Positions 11,614 to 24,049 of a stretch of 64,000 nucleotides of DNA are shown here, in pieces; within the stretch, counting starts at the first letter, position 1; every line of letters starts with the position of its first letter. Origin of the DNA: Eleginops maclovinus. Its lineage: Eukaryota > Chordata > Actinopteri > Perciformes > Eleginopidae. The stretch is taken from assembly GCF_036324505.1 (NCBI RefSeq), contig NC_086351.1, forward strand, positions 2,215,001 through 2,279,000, read 5' to 3'. The notes under the pieces are model-generated. The model saw nothing but the letters and a program-made list of their open reading frames with translations, was not told where the DNA came from and searched no databases. A program made the position numbers and the translations under genes.

Positions 11614-14600
11614 ATGTCGGACCCCAGGGACATCGATGAGGACGCCATCCTCAAGGGCCTCAGTGCCGCGGAGCTGGATCAGCTGGAGTATGACCTGCAG
11701 GAGATGGACCCCGAGGTACCGGGAACACGTTTTATTTTTCTTAATCTGCTAAATGTGGGAGGCTTCGGGTCCCTTTATCCAACGCAACACGGTCAGAATC
11801 TGTAGAACCAGCATATTATTTTATAATCTCTTTATTAATGAATTAATATATTTTATGTATTGAAATTGTTTTTGGGGACAGTTGCTCCATTAATGAAATA
11901 AAACAAAATATAAATGAAAATGTGTAAAATTTTAATATGTAAATAAACATCACAAGGTAAAGTAATAATGTGCAATAATATATAAAATAAAATAGAATAC
12001 AATTTACAATTTAAACATTAGAAGTAAGAGGGAGAATGTGCAATAAAAAGGTATTTAAAGGTCAAATATATCTAATTTAAGGCTGGGTTTTTTCCATTTA
12101 GTCTCTTCTTCATCCATGTGGCAGGGCTGGCCTGGACTAAAGAAATTCTCCGTCCAATTAAACAAATAAAACACAAATTGTCCTCAAAAATTCATGCAAA
12201 AGCACCACTTTATCTGGATATGTTCTCATGACTTCCTTTGGAATAAGTTAAATGACCATTAGAGCAGGCATGGAATAAGGAGAACGGTCGACTAACATGC
12301 TTAAGGTGTCGTTAAGCGAAACTCAAACCCTCAGTATGAGAGAGCACTGGGACTGAGCCCACGCAGGGATTAAATGGGTCACATAGAAGAAGTGAGCAGC
12401 AAAGGGGCTAAAGATCAATTGAAGTGGAATCAAGCGTCACTCTCTACCAGTGAAAGCACGTGTTGCCATAACAAATGAAAAAAATTCAGACAGGTGCAGC
12501 ATCCATCGCCCACCCACACGTTTCCATACTCTGTGATACAGGCTGTCAGTATTGCATGGATACACTCTACATTATACCACCTCAAAAACATTAGAAATGA
12601 TAGTATGTCTGACTTCATACTTGCATTAAGCAAATAGAATTTACTCGGTAATTACAGAGGTTAGAAATGAGCGATATGTCCCAAACATTTTCGATCCCCT
12701 CCGTCCCTCCTTCAGTGAATCCATCCTCTCGTGTTCCCTGGTCTTGATACCACATCAACATAACATTCGACCTCTTGTTCTCCCAGAATGCCATGCTGCC
12801 TGCAGGCTACCGGCAGCGTGACCAGACGAAGAAGGGCCCGACGGGGAACTTTGACCGTGACGCCCTGCAGCAGCACCTGGAGAAGCAGGCGCTGGAGATC
12901 GAGGACAAAGAAGACCTGGTGCCCTTCACCAGGGAGAAGAAAGGTTAGAGCGGAAGGAATACCAAGACCTCTCTGCAGCTCCACGTCGTTCAGATACTTT
13001 CACATGTTTAGCTTTTACCATACATTGCTCTTACGGCGATTTGGGTATTGCACTGGTCCGTATAGATATTCCTGTCCTGGAAGAACTGCCAAATCATATT
13101 CAATTTGACTCTTCCTGACTGTGCAGAGGCTTAAATCCCCTATAGATGTTTTCCCTCCTCCGTCACACAGCTGTACAGAGCTTGACTCTCTGCTGCTCCA
13201 CTGCACAGCAACTCTGAGTGTCAGTCTGTGTGTGTGTGTGGGGGGGGGGGGGGGGGGGGGGGGCATTTCCATCAACCTCTAACAGGCAGACATGTCCAGA
13301 CCTTGCAGGAAATTATTTGCCTACTAGTTCCTGCTGGAGCGTGAATTGCTTGTTGCAGATTTAAACCCTTTTATGCTAATAGGGTTTTTTTTCCCCCTTC
13401 CTGTAGTGTGTTATAGAGGTTTTAGTGCATGTAAATGGTCTGCAGATGCTAAAATCTGTGTTCCCTCCAAAGGTTTTGTTTACTTACATCACTACGTAAC
13501 ACACGCTCTTCTATTGGCTAGCGCTACAACACATTGTATGTAATAGGCTAAGGGGCGGGACATCTCTAAGCGGTGGACCAATCACTACAGAGCCGGCCAG
13601 CTAACCAATCAGAGCAGACTGGGCTCTGGTTTCAGACAGAGGAGGAAAAGAGGTAGCCTGCATACATCACGACCAAACGTTAGTGATTGGTTATGGCAGA
13701 TGCAGAGTGGCACTGGGCAGATTCAATAATTTTAAACTTCAACAGAGTACCCGCCTTCAAGTAGAAAACAGTTGTCAATGGGGAGTGCCCAGACTCTCTG
13801 TACAAATGAAATGTAGTACAGAGAGTCTGGAAGTTACCAGGCCAGAAAAGAGGTGCTGCAGCACAGGCAGTATGAGAAGAATAAAGAGCTTTTGAACATT
13901 AAAGCATGGAGACATGTCCCAGGAGAGACAGTACATACTGATATGAACCTGAAAATAAGCAGAATATGTCCTCTTAATAAATGGCGTAGAAGGTCTGCAC
14001 TGCGAGACTCTTCCATGTCCTTTCTTAAATTTGTTTTAGCAACAAGCAAAATTGTTCAGATGATAAAGCATGAATAAAAAAGATAAGAAAGCTCTAGTGG
14101 AAAACACGGCAGGTCCACAAATCCATGATAAGCACGAATAACTTGTGTTTGGGGAAACATGATCCAAACAGAACTTTTACCCAAACAGAGACGGATTCAG
14201 ACTGATAAAACCCCAGAAAGATTACAAGAAAAAAAAAGCCTGGGAAACTTGATGACTGATGCAAAAATGAACACACAGAAATGTCTTCTGGCTGTCTGCG
14301 CTTGTTTCTCCTGTGTCTCTCTGTGAGGTTTCACATCTGAACTCATGTCTTCTTTATTTGTATCTGCAGGAAAGACCTTTGAGGCCAAGAAAGCAGCCGA
14401 TATCCCCGAGAACGAGCAGGTGATGCTGGAGCCGGAGCTGGAGGAGGCCCTGAAGAACGCCACGGACGCCGAGATGTGCGACATCGCAGGTGAGACACTC
14501 TTTCACTGCTCCTAAGATTGATGGGAGTAGCAGTTTCACTCTTGGTCCAAAATGTTGTGCAACTTATTAAAGACTTCAATGTGTTTCAGGGGAGAGGACA

Positions 14601-17600
14601 GAATCTTTTCACCTGAAATGTAGCACAAGATCTGACAAGGTTACAGCAGAAAAGCAATCACTTAATACCGGAGAAGACACAGGAAAGGAAAGGGAAGGTC
14701 TCAGCAAACCAATTCTACATTGCAGGCTTTTGAAGATCAGTGGCGAGTTAATTACATCAGGTAACATCCGTATGACAATTTGCCCGACAATGGTTAAGGC
14801 GACAGGGTAGAAAATCAGAGTTATAGTGACCTGTATTTAATTAAAGGAGATTTATGATACATTTCCGCGATAGTTACTACTTCTAAGTATTTTTGTATCT
14901 TCCATGGAGTCTGTAAATGTATTTCAGAGCGCTAAACTACACCGAATATGTTTAGTCTCAATATAGTTGGAGCGATTTGTGTGTGAAAAGTCTCACACTT
15001 TAGGCAAAGGGTTATGAAAATGGGAGGAAACTGATCATGATATTCTAACTAGGTTCTTGTGTTTGGTTCCTTGTGTGAGCAATTTCCCCAATATTACAGG
15101 GGGAGGAAAATGCTGTATTGTTATTTATCAATGACAAGAAATAGTTGGTTTTTTATCTCTGGTGAAGGCCAGGTTTCATTGAGGGATATGACTGACTGTA
15201 AACCTTCTTTCATGGGAGACATTTTGACTTGTCAGAGCATAAAATAAGCAAAGACATTTCATCAAGTGTCCGTGTGAACACAAACTTCTCCTGCCGCCAC
15301 ATGTCTGCTCTAAAAGCTCTATTCCTTCGCAGCAGCTTCTGAATCAGATCTAGTTCTGTCACATAGACCCAGTTCTCTGCTCGTAGCTTCATATTGTCGC
15401 CCCCCCACCCTCAGTGGACCCAGGACTCCCAGTCCAACAGAGATGGGCAGAAATGCGCTGGGATCCAATTCCCCACGCTCAGCAACACAGAAATAAACAA
15501 GCAGGCCCCCGGCCAGATGGACAGGGTGGAGTGAACATGGGGGTGGTGGGGGGAGATACTGTATCTGTTTGAAACAGACCAGGGGGAACCTACTGTTCAC
15601 TCAGATACTCAGGCTGCAGTTTCCTGGAGCTCACATTCATTTCAACAGACCTTGTGTAATCGCTGAGTTGGATGCATTCATCTTGACGGGTTGTCTTCGT
15701 GGATATGTAAGAGATATGTGTTTACATGATGACCCTCCCTCCTGATTTTGAGTCCATCTATCACTGTCGCCTTTTAGTTTTGCCCCAGTTTCAGCAAACA
15801 CCCCAAAACATCGGGTCATTTATTGTCTGTTTACTACTCCTGCCACAGCATGAGCCATACCCACAGCCTTTAGCGTCAACAATATAAATCTGTCTTCGTT
15901 CCTTTGAAAATAACACTGAATTCAAAATATTTTAGGCAAGATTCCTGAACCAAAAATCCTTACATTTCCTGAAACGCCTTAGTAAATAACCCTGTGAGTA
16001 ACACACTGACAAGAGCAAGTACCTCAAAATTGTACTTGAGTACAATTTTGAGGTACTTGTGCTTTACTTGAGCATTTCCATGTTATGCTACTTTGTACTT
16101 CTAGCCCATTCCAGTTCAGAGGTTAATGGTGTACTTCTTCTCCACCACATGTATTTAATCCCTTTAGTTGCTAGGCAGATTAGGATTAATGATGGTAAAT
16201 ATAATCTCCCTTAAATCAGACTTTAGTTCACCTGCAGTAAATCCAGCAGCTACCCTGCAGTATACAAAGCTATTCAAACTAGCTGCACCTTTACCAGCTC
16301 TGAGAACACTTTAATGATCAATCATTATAAAACAGATCAGAGATATTATTCTGAAATGGACCAATCAGACAATGACTACTTTTACTGTCGCTACTTTAAG
16401 TACATTTAGAGGAGAGTACTTTCTACTTTCACTGGAGGAACATTTAGAATACTTTTACTGTGACAGAGTATTCCTACACTCTGGTACTTCTACTTTACTC
16501 AAGTACAAGATCTGAGTACTTCTACTTTACTCAAGAACAAGATCTGAGTACTTCTACTTTACTCAAGAACAAGATCTGAGTACTTCTACTTTACTCAAGT
16601 ACAGGAGCTGAATACTTCTACTTTACTCAAGTACGAGACCTGAGTACTTCTACTTTACTCAAGTACAAGATCTGAGTACTTCTACTTTTACTCAAGTACC
16701 AGATCTGAGTACTTCTACTTTTACTCAAGTACAGATCTGAGTACTTCTACTTTACTCAGGTACCAGATCTGAGTACTTCTACTTTACTCAGGTACAGGAT
16801 CTGAGTACTTCTACTTTACTCAAGTACCAGATCTGAGTACTTCTACTTTACTCAGGTACCAGATCTGAGTACTTCTACTTTTACTCAAGTACCAGATCTG
16901 AGTACCTCTCCCAGCTCTGTGGGTCCCACTCCTCTGACAGAGAGGTAACCCTGGATGGAGTCCAGAGGAGGATTAGTCCTCAGCCCGCCTCTGTCAGGCT
17001 TTTGTTTGGGCTTTTTGGCAAACGGGCTAATGGAGATTTGGGCGGACCCCGAGACAGGGAGGGGGGGATGGGGCGGTCCAATAAGCCCCGGTGACTTAAT
17101 ATGTATTTATACCAACATATTCTTCATATTGAGCTTTCTAGTTGCTGCAGTGTAGTTTGTGCTGTGAAGCTGCTGTGGGTTATTCTAAGGGCCGAACCGG
17201 ATGATGAGGGGGTGTTTATGGCCCCCCCCCAAACCCACACCCTGCCCCTGATCAGGCAGCTGTCTCCTTGCCTCCCTCCCCTTCCCATGGTTCCCCACAC
17301 CAGGTCAGGAGACTGGTGGGAGGGGGGGGGGGGGGGGGCTGTCAAAGTGAGACACAGTTTGGCAGGTTACATCAGCAGGCCTGCCCCCTGCTGGTCACAC
17401 ACCGTCACAACAGGACTCTCAAAAATAACTGCTCAGTGAAGCTGTGTAAGAAATGCACTTTTTTAAAGTCATCTGAACTCTGTCTGATTTAAAATGTGTA
17501 CATACAGCGTCTCTTAACCTCCAAACTTATGAAATACTGCATACATGTTAAAAATATAACCCTGACTTGCAGAAAACCTGCCTCTAAAGTACATTTTCAA

Positions 17601-19598
17601 CATGACAACATTTTATTTTATTTGGTTTGAAATTAAAGTTACTGTCCTTATGTTAGTCTCTAATTCTCTTAATATGACTGGTCTCTTTTTGGTTGCATCT
17701 TATAGTAAAGCCTCTTTTGTATATTATAAACTGTATATTATGCCCCTGTCTGAATTTGTGGTTGAGCTGCTCGTACTTCAGTCTTTTTAATTTGTGCTCT
17801 CATCTCAGGAGTAAATATTAATAAAGATGTTTTGCAACACCTTTCTTAGTTTGTCTGACGACTGCAAATACTTCTAACTTTGCATATTCACATACAAAAC
17901 ATGGGATCTGCTAATCAAAAGCAATGCAGTGCTGCAGAATAAACTCTGAAGCTGGGAAGACGTTTGCATTGTTACTTTTTTATCAAATATATAACTTGTC
18001 TCGGGGATATCAGTGCATGACGTGATAGGTGTTGTATTCATAGTGTTGGTTTCCCCACAGCTATCCTGGGGATGTACACGCTGATGAGCAACAAGCAGTA
18101 CTACGACGCTCTGGGCTGCACCGGCACCATCGCCAACACAGAGGGCATCAACAGTACGTATGACGGCATCTCACGAACAAAATGATCCATCTTTGAAGGG
18201 AAAAATAGTCTAGAAAACCCTTTTTTTGGGGTACTGGGGTCTGACTCGCCTCAATTCTTCCGTCATTCACGAGGAACAAAAGCAGTTCTCAGAATATTCA
18301 AATATAACAAAAAGATGGCGTTCAAAAAGACTTTTACCGCCTCCCCGTCCAACCATCCTCCGCTGTGTCCCATCGTCCTGCCACATATAGACACGTCGTA
18401 TGAGAGGGAGTTAACTCTGGTTTTTAATGATATAAATTAACATGTTTTCAATCAAATAATTCATAAAAATAAATAAATAATTAATGTAATTAATATTTAA
18501 ACAATCATTTTTATTAAAGTAAAATGATTCTAACTAATCCCTAAAATCACGAGTAAATGGAAAGTAAACAACCGGTCGGATTGTTGTTTACTTCGTCAGA
18601 TAATTCCTTATGTTGTTATTTCGTTACGGAGTTGAAAGGTATCTTAAGATTTATATTTAAATAGCCCTTCATTTTTAAATGCATCTTAAATGTCCGGACT
18701 AAAAGAAGCTGCAACATGTTGAGGTGTGTCTTATCTTAGACATCATGAAGGTGACATTCAAATGACATTTTCTCTCCTTTGTTTGACATCCACATGACTT
18801 GAAAAGCTGGAGCCTGAGCCCTGTTGTTGTTGTTGTTGTTGTTATCTTATTTACAGGTGTAGTGAAACCCGATCCGTTTAAGATCTTCCCCGACGAGATG
18901 CCCAACCCCACCAACGTGGAGGAGACGCTGGAGAGGATCCACAACAACGACAGCAGCCTGATGGAGGTCAACCTCAACAACATCAAGGTCAGCAGAACCA
19001 GAACTCCTTCATTAGTCCCACGGAGGGTAAAGAGACACGACTGAAATAATTACCCAGTGGAAGAATAAAAGAAGCAGGTAGCAGCATTATAAAAAACAAG
19101 TGGAACAAGAAGCTGCAGAATGACAGAAGTAAACCGTATTACCGAGTATAAAGTAAACAATGCACAGATTGGTGTTACACAATTTTTGGCACGGGTGTTG
19201 GGTGGTGGTCATCCTTTGCCCTTCTGAAAGTGATTCTGAACCGCGTGCAAAGACACACTACATCGTTTTCCTTGTTAGTCAATAAATAAAGCTTGTTAAA
19301 TTCCATCCTGTCTCTCTGCAGGACATTCCCATCCCAACGCTGAAGGAGATCTTCGAGGCGATGAAGGGGAACTCTCAGGTGGAGTCTCTGAGCATCGCTG
19401 CCACGCGTAGCAACGACCCTGTGGCGTATGTGAGTATGGCGTATTCAAGAGGACAGCTGTGTGTTTTCTATTTCTCTGACGTCAAACGGAGATATTTTAA
19501 ACTGATAAGCTGCATCTCTGCCATTTATACCTTACTCCAGTGCTGCATCCACAAAATGACCATTTCATTATCGTTACTCACCCCTTTACCTCTAAGAA

Positions 19599-19668
<70 letters not shown>

Positions 19669-21262
19669 CAGGCATGTGCAGAGATGCTGCAGGAGAACAC
19701 CAGCTTGCAGAGTCTTAATGTCGAGTCCAACTTCATCACTTCTGACGGCATGATCAAGATCATCAAAGCCATGGCCAACAACGCCACCCTGGTGGAGCTC
19801 AAGATCGACAACCAGGTCTGAAAGTCAGAAACTGCACACCTGAACATAGGAGGACGGGGATCAGGTGCGGTTTGGATGTAACCCTCTCTTCCCTGTGCCA
19901 CAGAGGCAGAAGCTGGGAGACTCGGTGGAGATGGAGATCGCCTCCATGTTGGAGAACAACTCCAGCATCCTCAAATTCGGATACCACTTCACCCAGCAGG
20001 GGCCCCGCGCCAGAGCCGCCATCGCCATCACACGAAACAACGACATGAGTGAGAACCATCAGAAACTCATATAGAATCATTCAGAGATAGAAGATGTATT
20101 TCCAAATCCTGCTGAGGCATTCCTCCTTTAATCCTAGATATATTCTTAAGGTGATAGTACACTGACTCTTATTGTCTTAATAACGACTGTGGAAATTCAG
20201 GTCCAAGTCCAAGACTACAACTAGATTTTTAAAGTTTCCAATGAAGGCTCAGCATAGCCGTCGCTCAACTCAACACCATGTGAGAGAAACATCAGAAACC
20301 TAACAATCTCAATCTCAGTCAAATAGTTTAGGGAAAAGAGTCAAGATAAATCCAGGATTTTTTCCAAGACATTAATATTTGCAAGTGTCTTTCTAGCTGA
20401 GTTCTGACTCATCCAATCATTGAATCGGATTTAATTCAAGGCTTTATTCTCAAATGCACAGAAGCTACAGTGTAGATATGGCAATTAGTCCCAGGCTCCT
20501 CCAACAATCAGAATCGGTTTTATCACCAAGTAGTTTTACACATACGAAGAATGTTTTGGTATATGTGGTGCATACAAAGACACAGAAAGCAGAATACATA
20601 GCAAAACAAAGCAACGAATTGTCTGTGTCACTAACTCAGTGCTTGTATTGCACCATGGTCTTCTGGTGAAATGGGAATGTAAAGGTGTGTGTCGTCTGCA
20701 TAGCGACGACATCAGGACATGAGAGAGAACGCTCTGAAAGTCTCAGAGAATCATATAGGATTATCCAAAGATCGACGATAAATCCAGAGATAGTTTCTAG
20801 GACTTAAGTCTGAGGAATCCGTGATATAGAGAAGGTGATAGTAGGCTGGCTTTGTAATTGTCTTGTCACAAATAAGAACACTCTTCTTTAACAGCCATGT
20901 AAAATTATGAAGCGATTGGAGCGTATATTAAAGATGCATTTCGCAAGATTAGTGGGTAAAATCCAGCAGAAATCAGAAAGGATGGGTCACATAATAAGAT
21001 TTAAATGGCATTAAAGGTGATTTTCTTAGGGGTGAAACATGCATCTTGAGCAACCATCTTTCTAGCCTCATTTTGTGACATATCTCATATCACTTTGACT
21101 TCTATTGCTGTATTTTAAACCTGTCTTTGTTCTATACTAGCTTGTTATATGATACATTTTCTTGCTTTTAAAGACTATTTTTAATTGCATTTTAATTGCA
21201 ATTTTCTGATGTTTTCCTTTCCTCTTTTTAACCTTGCAGTTCGCCAGCAGCGATTAAGATGA
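11614..21262 (+). CDS. tmod4: Tropomodulin-4 (nine coding exons, 340 aa)
   Basis: Coding exons are 11614-11715, 12787-12943, 14370-14489, 18061-18153, 18857-18987, 19322-19429, 19672-19815, 19904-20048 and 21240-21262. All junctions are GT-AG and all phases agree. Tropomodulins cap the pointed ends of actin filaments together with tropomyosin; Tmod4 is the skeletal-muscle isoform that helps set thin-filament length. Residues 1-34 ([17 protein letters not shown]...) and 35-87 ([22 protein letters not shown]) form the first tropomyosin- and actin-binding region. LEPELEEAL and [19 protein letters not shown] precede a leucine-rich-repeat cap from about residue 160 ([57 protein letters not shown]). 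The short RQQRLR end favours Tmod4 over the longer Tmod1 tail, as do length and the neighbours. Residue 83 is Arg where I expect Gly (VPFTGEKKG). The ATG sits in gccATGt. Intron 3 carries a minisatellite-bearing transposon. Confidence 0.93.
13240..13263. repeat. G homopolymer run
   Basis: A (TG)5 stretch runs into about 24 consecutive G in tmod4 intron 2. Shorter G runs occur at about 4071-4083, 17321-17338 and 41959-41975. They can form G-quadruplexes and are prone to miscounting in assemblies. Confidence 0.9.
13490..13900. repeat. Dispersed repeat with CCAAT motifs and a 15-bp hairpin
   Basis: The words attggctagcgctacaacac, aataggctaaggggcggg, gaccaatcac and aaccaatcagagcagactgg form a block that I recognise as a common percomorph interspersed repeat. 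It lies in tmod4 intron 2. At 13786-13832 a perfect inverted repeat (ccagactctctgtac and its complement) flanks a short loop, as in many miniature inverted-repeat elements. Its class is not determined. Confidence 0.45.
16016..16919 (+). mobile_element. hAT-like non-autonomous element with 32-bp minisatellite, copy 1
   Basis: It shares with copies 2 (28297-29269) and 3 (56095-58786) a body of about 350 bp (agttgctaggcagattagg, aaatccagcagctaccctgc, aaacagatcagagatat words) followed by a tandem array of a 32-bp unit, roughly 13 units here (about 16480-16905). The right end gtacctctcccagctctg matches the inverted terminal repeat of copy 2. The left end is not normal: it is replaced by a near-perfect palindrome at 16016-16059. 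It is inserted in tmod4 intron 3 and encodes no protein. Confidence 0.75.
19602..19666. repeat. (TG)n directly before tmod4 exon 7
   Basis: About 32 TG units end 5 nt before the first base of tmod4 exon 7; taccag follows and the exon begins at 19672. The repeat therefore occupies the position of the polypyrimidine tract of this 3' splice site. Confidence 0.95.
20485..20620. repeat. Degraded retroposon tail (tmod4 intron 8)
   Basis: The words aatcagaatcggttttatcaccaagtag, interrupted, and ttttacacatacgaag... resemble the common fish retroposon 3' tail that reads aatcagctttattggccaag and then a cacatacaaggaat word. It is old and non-coding. The rest of intron 8 (20049-21239) shows nothing else recognisable. 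Confidence 0.35.
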
Positions 21263-21624
21263 GAGCATCATGGAGCACAGAGAAGGAGATCCAGTTCGGC
21301 CCCGCGGGGCCTGCAGACAGACTTGGTGTCACACTTCTTCATTTGGAGCGCCGTCGCTGATCGAATCGTGCACGGTGTAATCAACCTAACATCCATGTCC
21401 CACCATTTCATTTCATTTCCCGCAGCCAGCTTTTTGTAGACTGCTGAATCCATCATAAAGGCATGTATAGGTCACAAGCAAAATGTGAAGTGTCTTTTCT
21501 TCTTCCTTCTTGTGCTTTTAGTTTGTGCATCTCCAAACATCATCCTAAACAAGAGGCTCTCATCCATACAGACATTTTAAATGTGGTGCTACCTGTGGGA
21601 AGGAGACAATCTGTAAATACTTTA

Positions 21625-21630
21625 AATAAA
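21625..21630 (+). promoter_or_regulatory. tmod4: Poly(A) signal candidate for tmod4
   Basis: AATAAA lies 363 nt after the tmod4 stop codon, giving a 3' UTR of about 380 nt. Further AATAAA words occur at about 21910 and 23407, so longer transcripts are possible. Confidence 0.5.
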
Positions 21631-21744
21631 AATATATATTCAAGTATCTTTTGGACATGTTTGGCAACCTTAATTGAATTGTTTCTTCGCCTCATCTGAC
21701 ATTTTTGATTGGATATATTAATATCACTATATTGGTTTAATGCA

Positions 21745-22150
21745 CCAAAGAAGCACAGACCTTGATGCATGTCATTATTGATGAATACAACAGGACAGAA
21801 TTGTTTTGCAGAGCCTAAATGAACTTTAATTGTGCCGTTTTCTTTTTTATCAGGTCTGAATGTACAGGAAATACAGGTTTCATATGATGATCTCAATCAA
21901 ATAATCTAAAATAAAGAAGAGTCAGCCAGATATGGTGGACAGGTCCATCATTTACAAAATCCCAACCAGGGGTGGAAACAAAGAATACTGTGCTTAATTT
22001 AAGTAGAAATACCAGAGAAGCACAGACTCATGTCCTTATCCATGTCTAAAACAGGACAGCATTGGTTTGCAGAGGCCTAAACGAACTTCTAATTGTGGCG
22101 CTTTATTTTGTATTGGTTGTTAATTAACTGGAAATACAGGTTTCATATGA
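21745..22150. repeat. Imperfect direct duplication downstream of tmod4
   Basis: About 150 bp at 21745-21890 (aagaagcacagac, aacaggacag, ttttgcagag, ggaaatacaggtttcatatg) recurs diverged at 22008-22160 in the same order and orientation. The second unit is preceded by an accaggggtggaaac word, typical of the end of a mobile element. It is non-coding. Confidence 0.6.
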
Positions 22151-22493
22151 TCACATAACAAAAACATAAGTGTAAGCAATACTAGATATATAGTATAAGC
22201 ATCAAAAGATACTTGAAGTACCAAAAGTAAAAGTATTGTTGTGTAAAATGACCCATTTCAAAACCATATATATTAATTATTAGACTATTAGTGATGTATA
22301 AAATGTGAATCACTTGATGTTACACCTGGTAAAGTTATTTTAATGACTTTTCACTCTCCTAGGTAGCTTAATTTATTATAAACTAGTGTCTAATAATCAT
22401 TTATTGTTTGATTTATATATTGAAAATGATCCAAATGTGCAAAATTAAAACCATAAAATAAATGTAGTGATGTAAAAAGTGCTAAATGACCCT

Positions 22494-22554
22494 TTTCAAA
22501 GTAACCCTCTGAACCCTGTTTGTACTAAACAGGGTTCAGAGGGTTACTTTGAAA
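22494..22554. repeat. Perfect 28-bp inverted repeat (hairpin)
   Basis: The left arm 22494-22521 and right arm 22527-22554 are exact reverse complements separated by the 5-nt loop gtact. The arms include ccctctgaaccctgttt. The structure lies in the spacer between tmod4 and scnm1 and could be a fold-back element or part of a transcribed hairpin. Confidence 0.85.
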
Positions 22555-24049
22555 TGGGGTTACCTGTTAAGAAAATATAAATCAGAAAAGTAACCTGATT
22601 ACTTTCCATTACTTTTGGATGACCTCAACACCAAAAGCAATGCAAATAAATACAAGAAAAAACACCAATTAGATGTTTGAGTGTATTCAGTGAGAAATCT
22701 GATACCTCTCTCAGACTGTTAAACATTGAGACGTAAAATCCTCTTGATATTGACATTTCCGCAGCATTCAGGGCCTTACATGTAAAGAAGCAGGGCTCTT
22801 TAATCCCTTAAAGTCTCTCCTGATCCTCTGACTTCCCTCAAGCACCTGAGCTATTTTTACCCCGCGACCCCCCTGCTGGGAAATGAGTTCACCGGGCTTG
22901 AGTTACCTTCTTCCAAAAATAAGAAACTTGAAGAGGGTTGCACACGCGGAGATTTATGAGCAGAAACAGCTGCTAACCTCGGAGGATTCTGACAGCATCG
23001 CTGGGGTTCCTGCACTCCCGTCCTGAATCTATTCCCTCATTTGAGTCGAGTGTGAAAAGACCACTGAGTAATAAACAGAAAGCTGGACTTCTCAAAGGTC
23101 ACTAAGCCATACAGGCGTCACTGACATCTTCAGCCACAATCTACTCCCAGAGTTCCTCTCCGCTTTGATCATAAAACAGGTGTACTTTTGGATTATAATG
23201 CTGGGTACCGTGCACGCTGTGACAGAATTACCATATTGTGTCCTGGTGGCTCCATTGCTTCATTTTTTGGGCGTCAGATGTCGGTATAAGTTGTATAACT
23301 GGAATTGCAAACAACGTATTGAATATCAAAAGTTTAGAAGAACAAGGTGGAAGTCAGTTTGAAAAAAAGAAGATATCCATCAGGGCAAGAGACACACTTA
23401 ATGAGAAATAAAACCTTTATTAGAAGTAAAAAAAGATGGCTTCGGGTTAAATTAGCACCTACAACTCACAGTGGCTTTTACTTTGACCTACTGTGCTTGC
23501 CGTAGTTTCCTGTACAAAGACTGATGATTAATATCCTTTTGGCTGACGTCACTCACTCCTTTTACCTCCAAATAAAGAGACTTATATAATCTGTTTTCTT
23601 CAGACTATGATGAAGGGATGTGAAACAATGTCGTCGTTAATCAGAATTATCTATAAATGTATTTTGGACTTTAGGACACAACCGTTGTTGGAGTTAAGTT
23701 GATCTCAAAGGAGCTTTTTCATTCTTAAAATCTGCTTTATGTCACAATTGACAGCAATTTGATATAAAAAACAAAAGAGATGTTCATACTGTAGGGTCTG
23801 ATTCTGTAAATCTAATGTTATGACATACAGAATCAGTTGTCAAATGGTAAACAGTAGCAGCTGATGGGGACTAGCAGGCTGTTATTTCAACCAGGAAGTG
23901 AGTCCCAAGATCAATACGGCATAGAAAAACATCAGCGTTTAATGAAGTGTTTTAGAAAGTCTGAGCATGTGGAGCGGTTGCTTCCAACAGCACCGCGTTG
24001 TCTGAATGTTCCACTACGGTACAAGCTCATCTGTGTTTCCCCACAGTTC
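22555..24049. other. Spacer between tail-to-tail tmod4 and scnm1
   Basis: No exon is recognised. The right part is probably the scnm1 3' UTR on the minus strand. At 23407-23421 the sequence AATAAAACCTTTATT holds a poly(A) signal on each strand, so both genes could end here. Confidence 0.45.
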
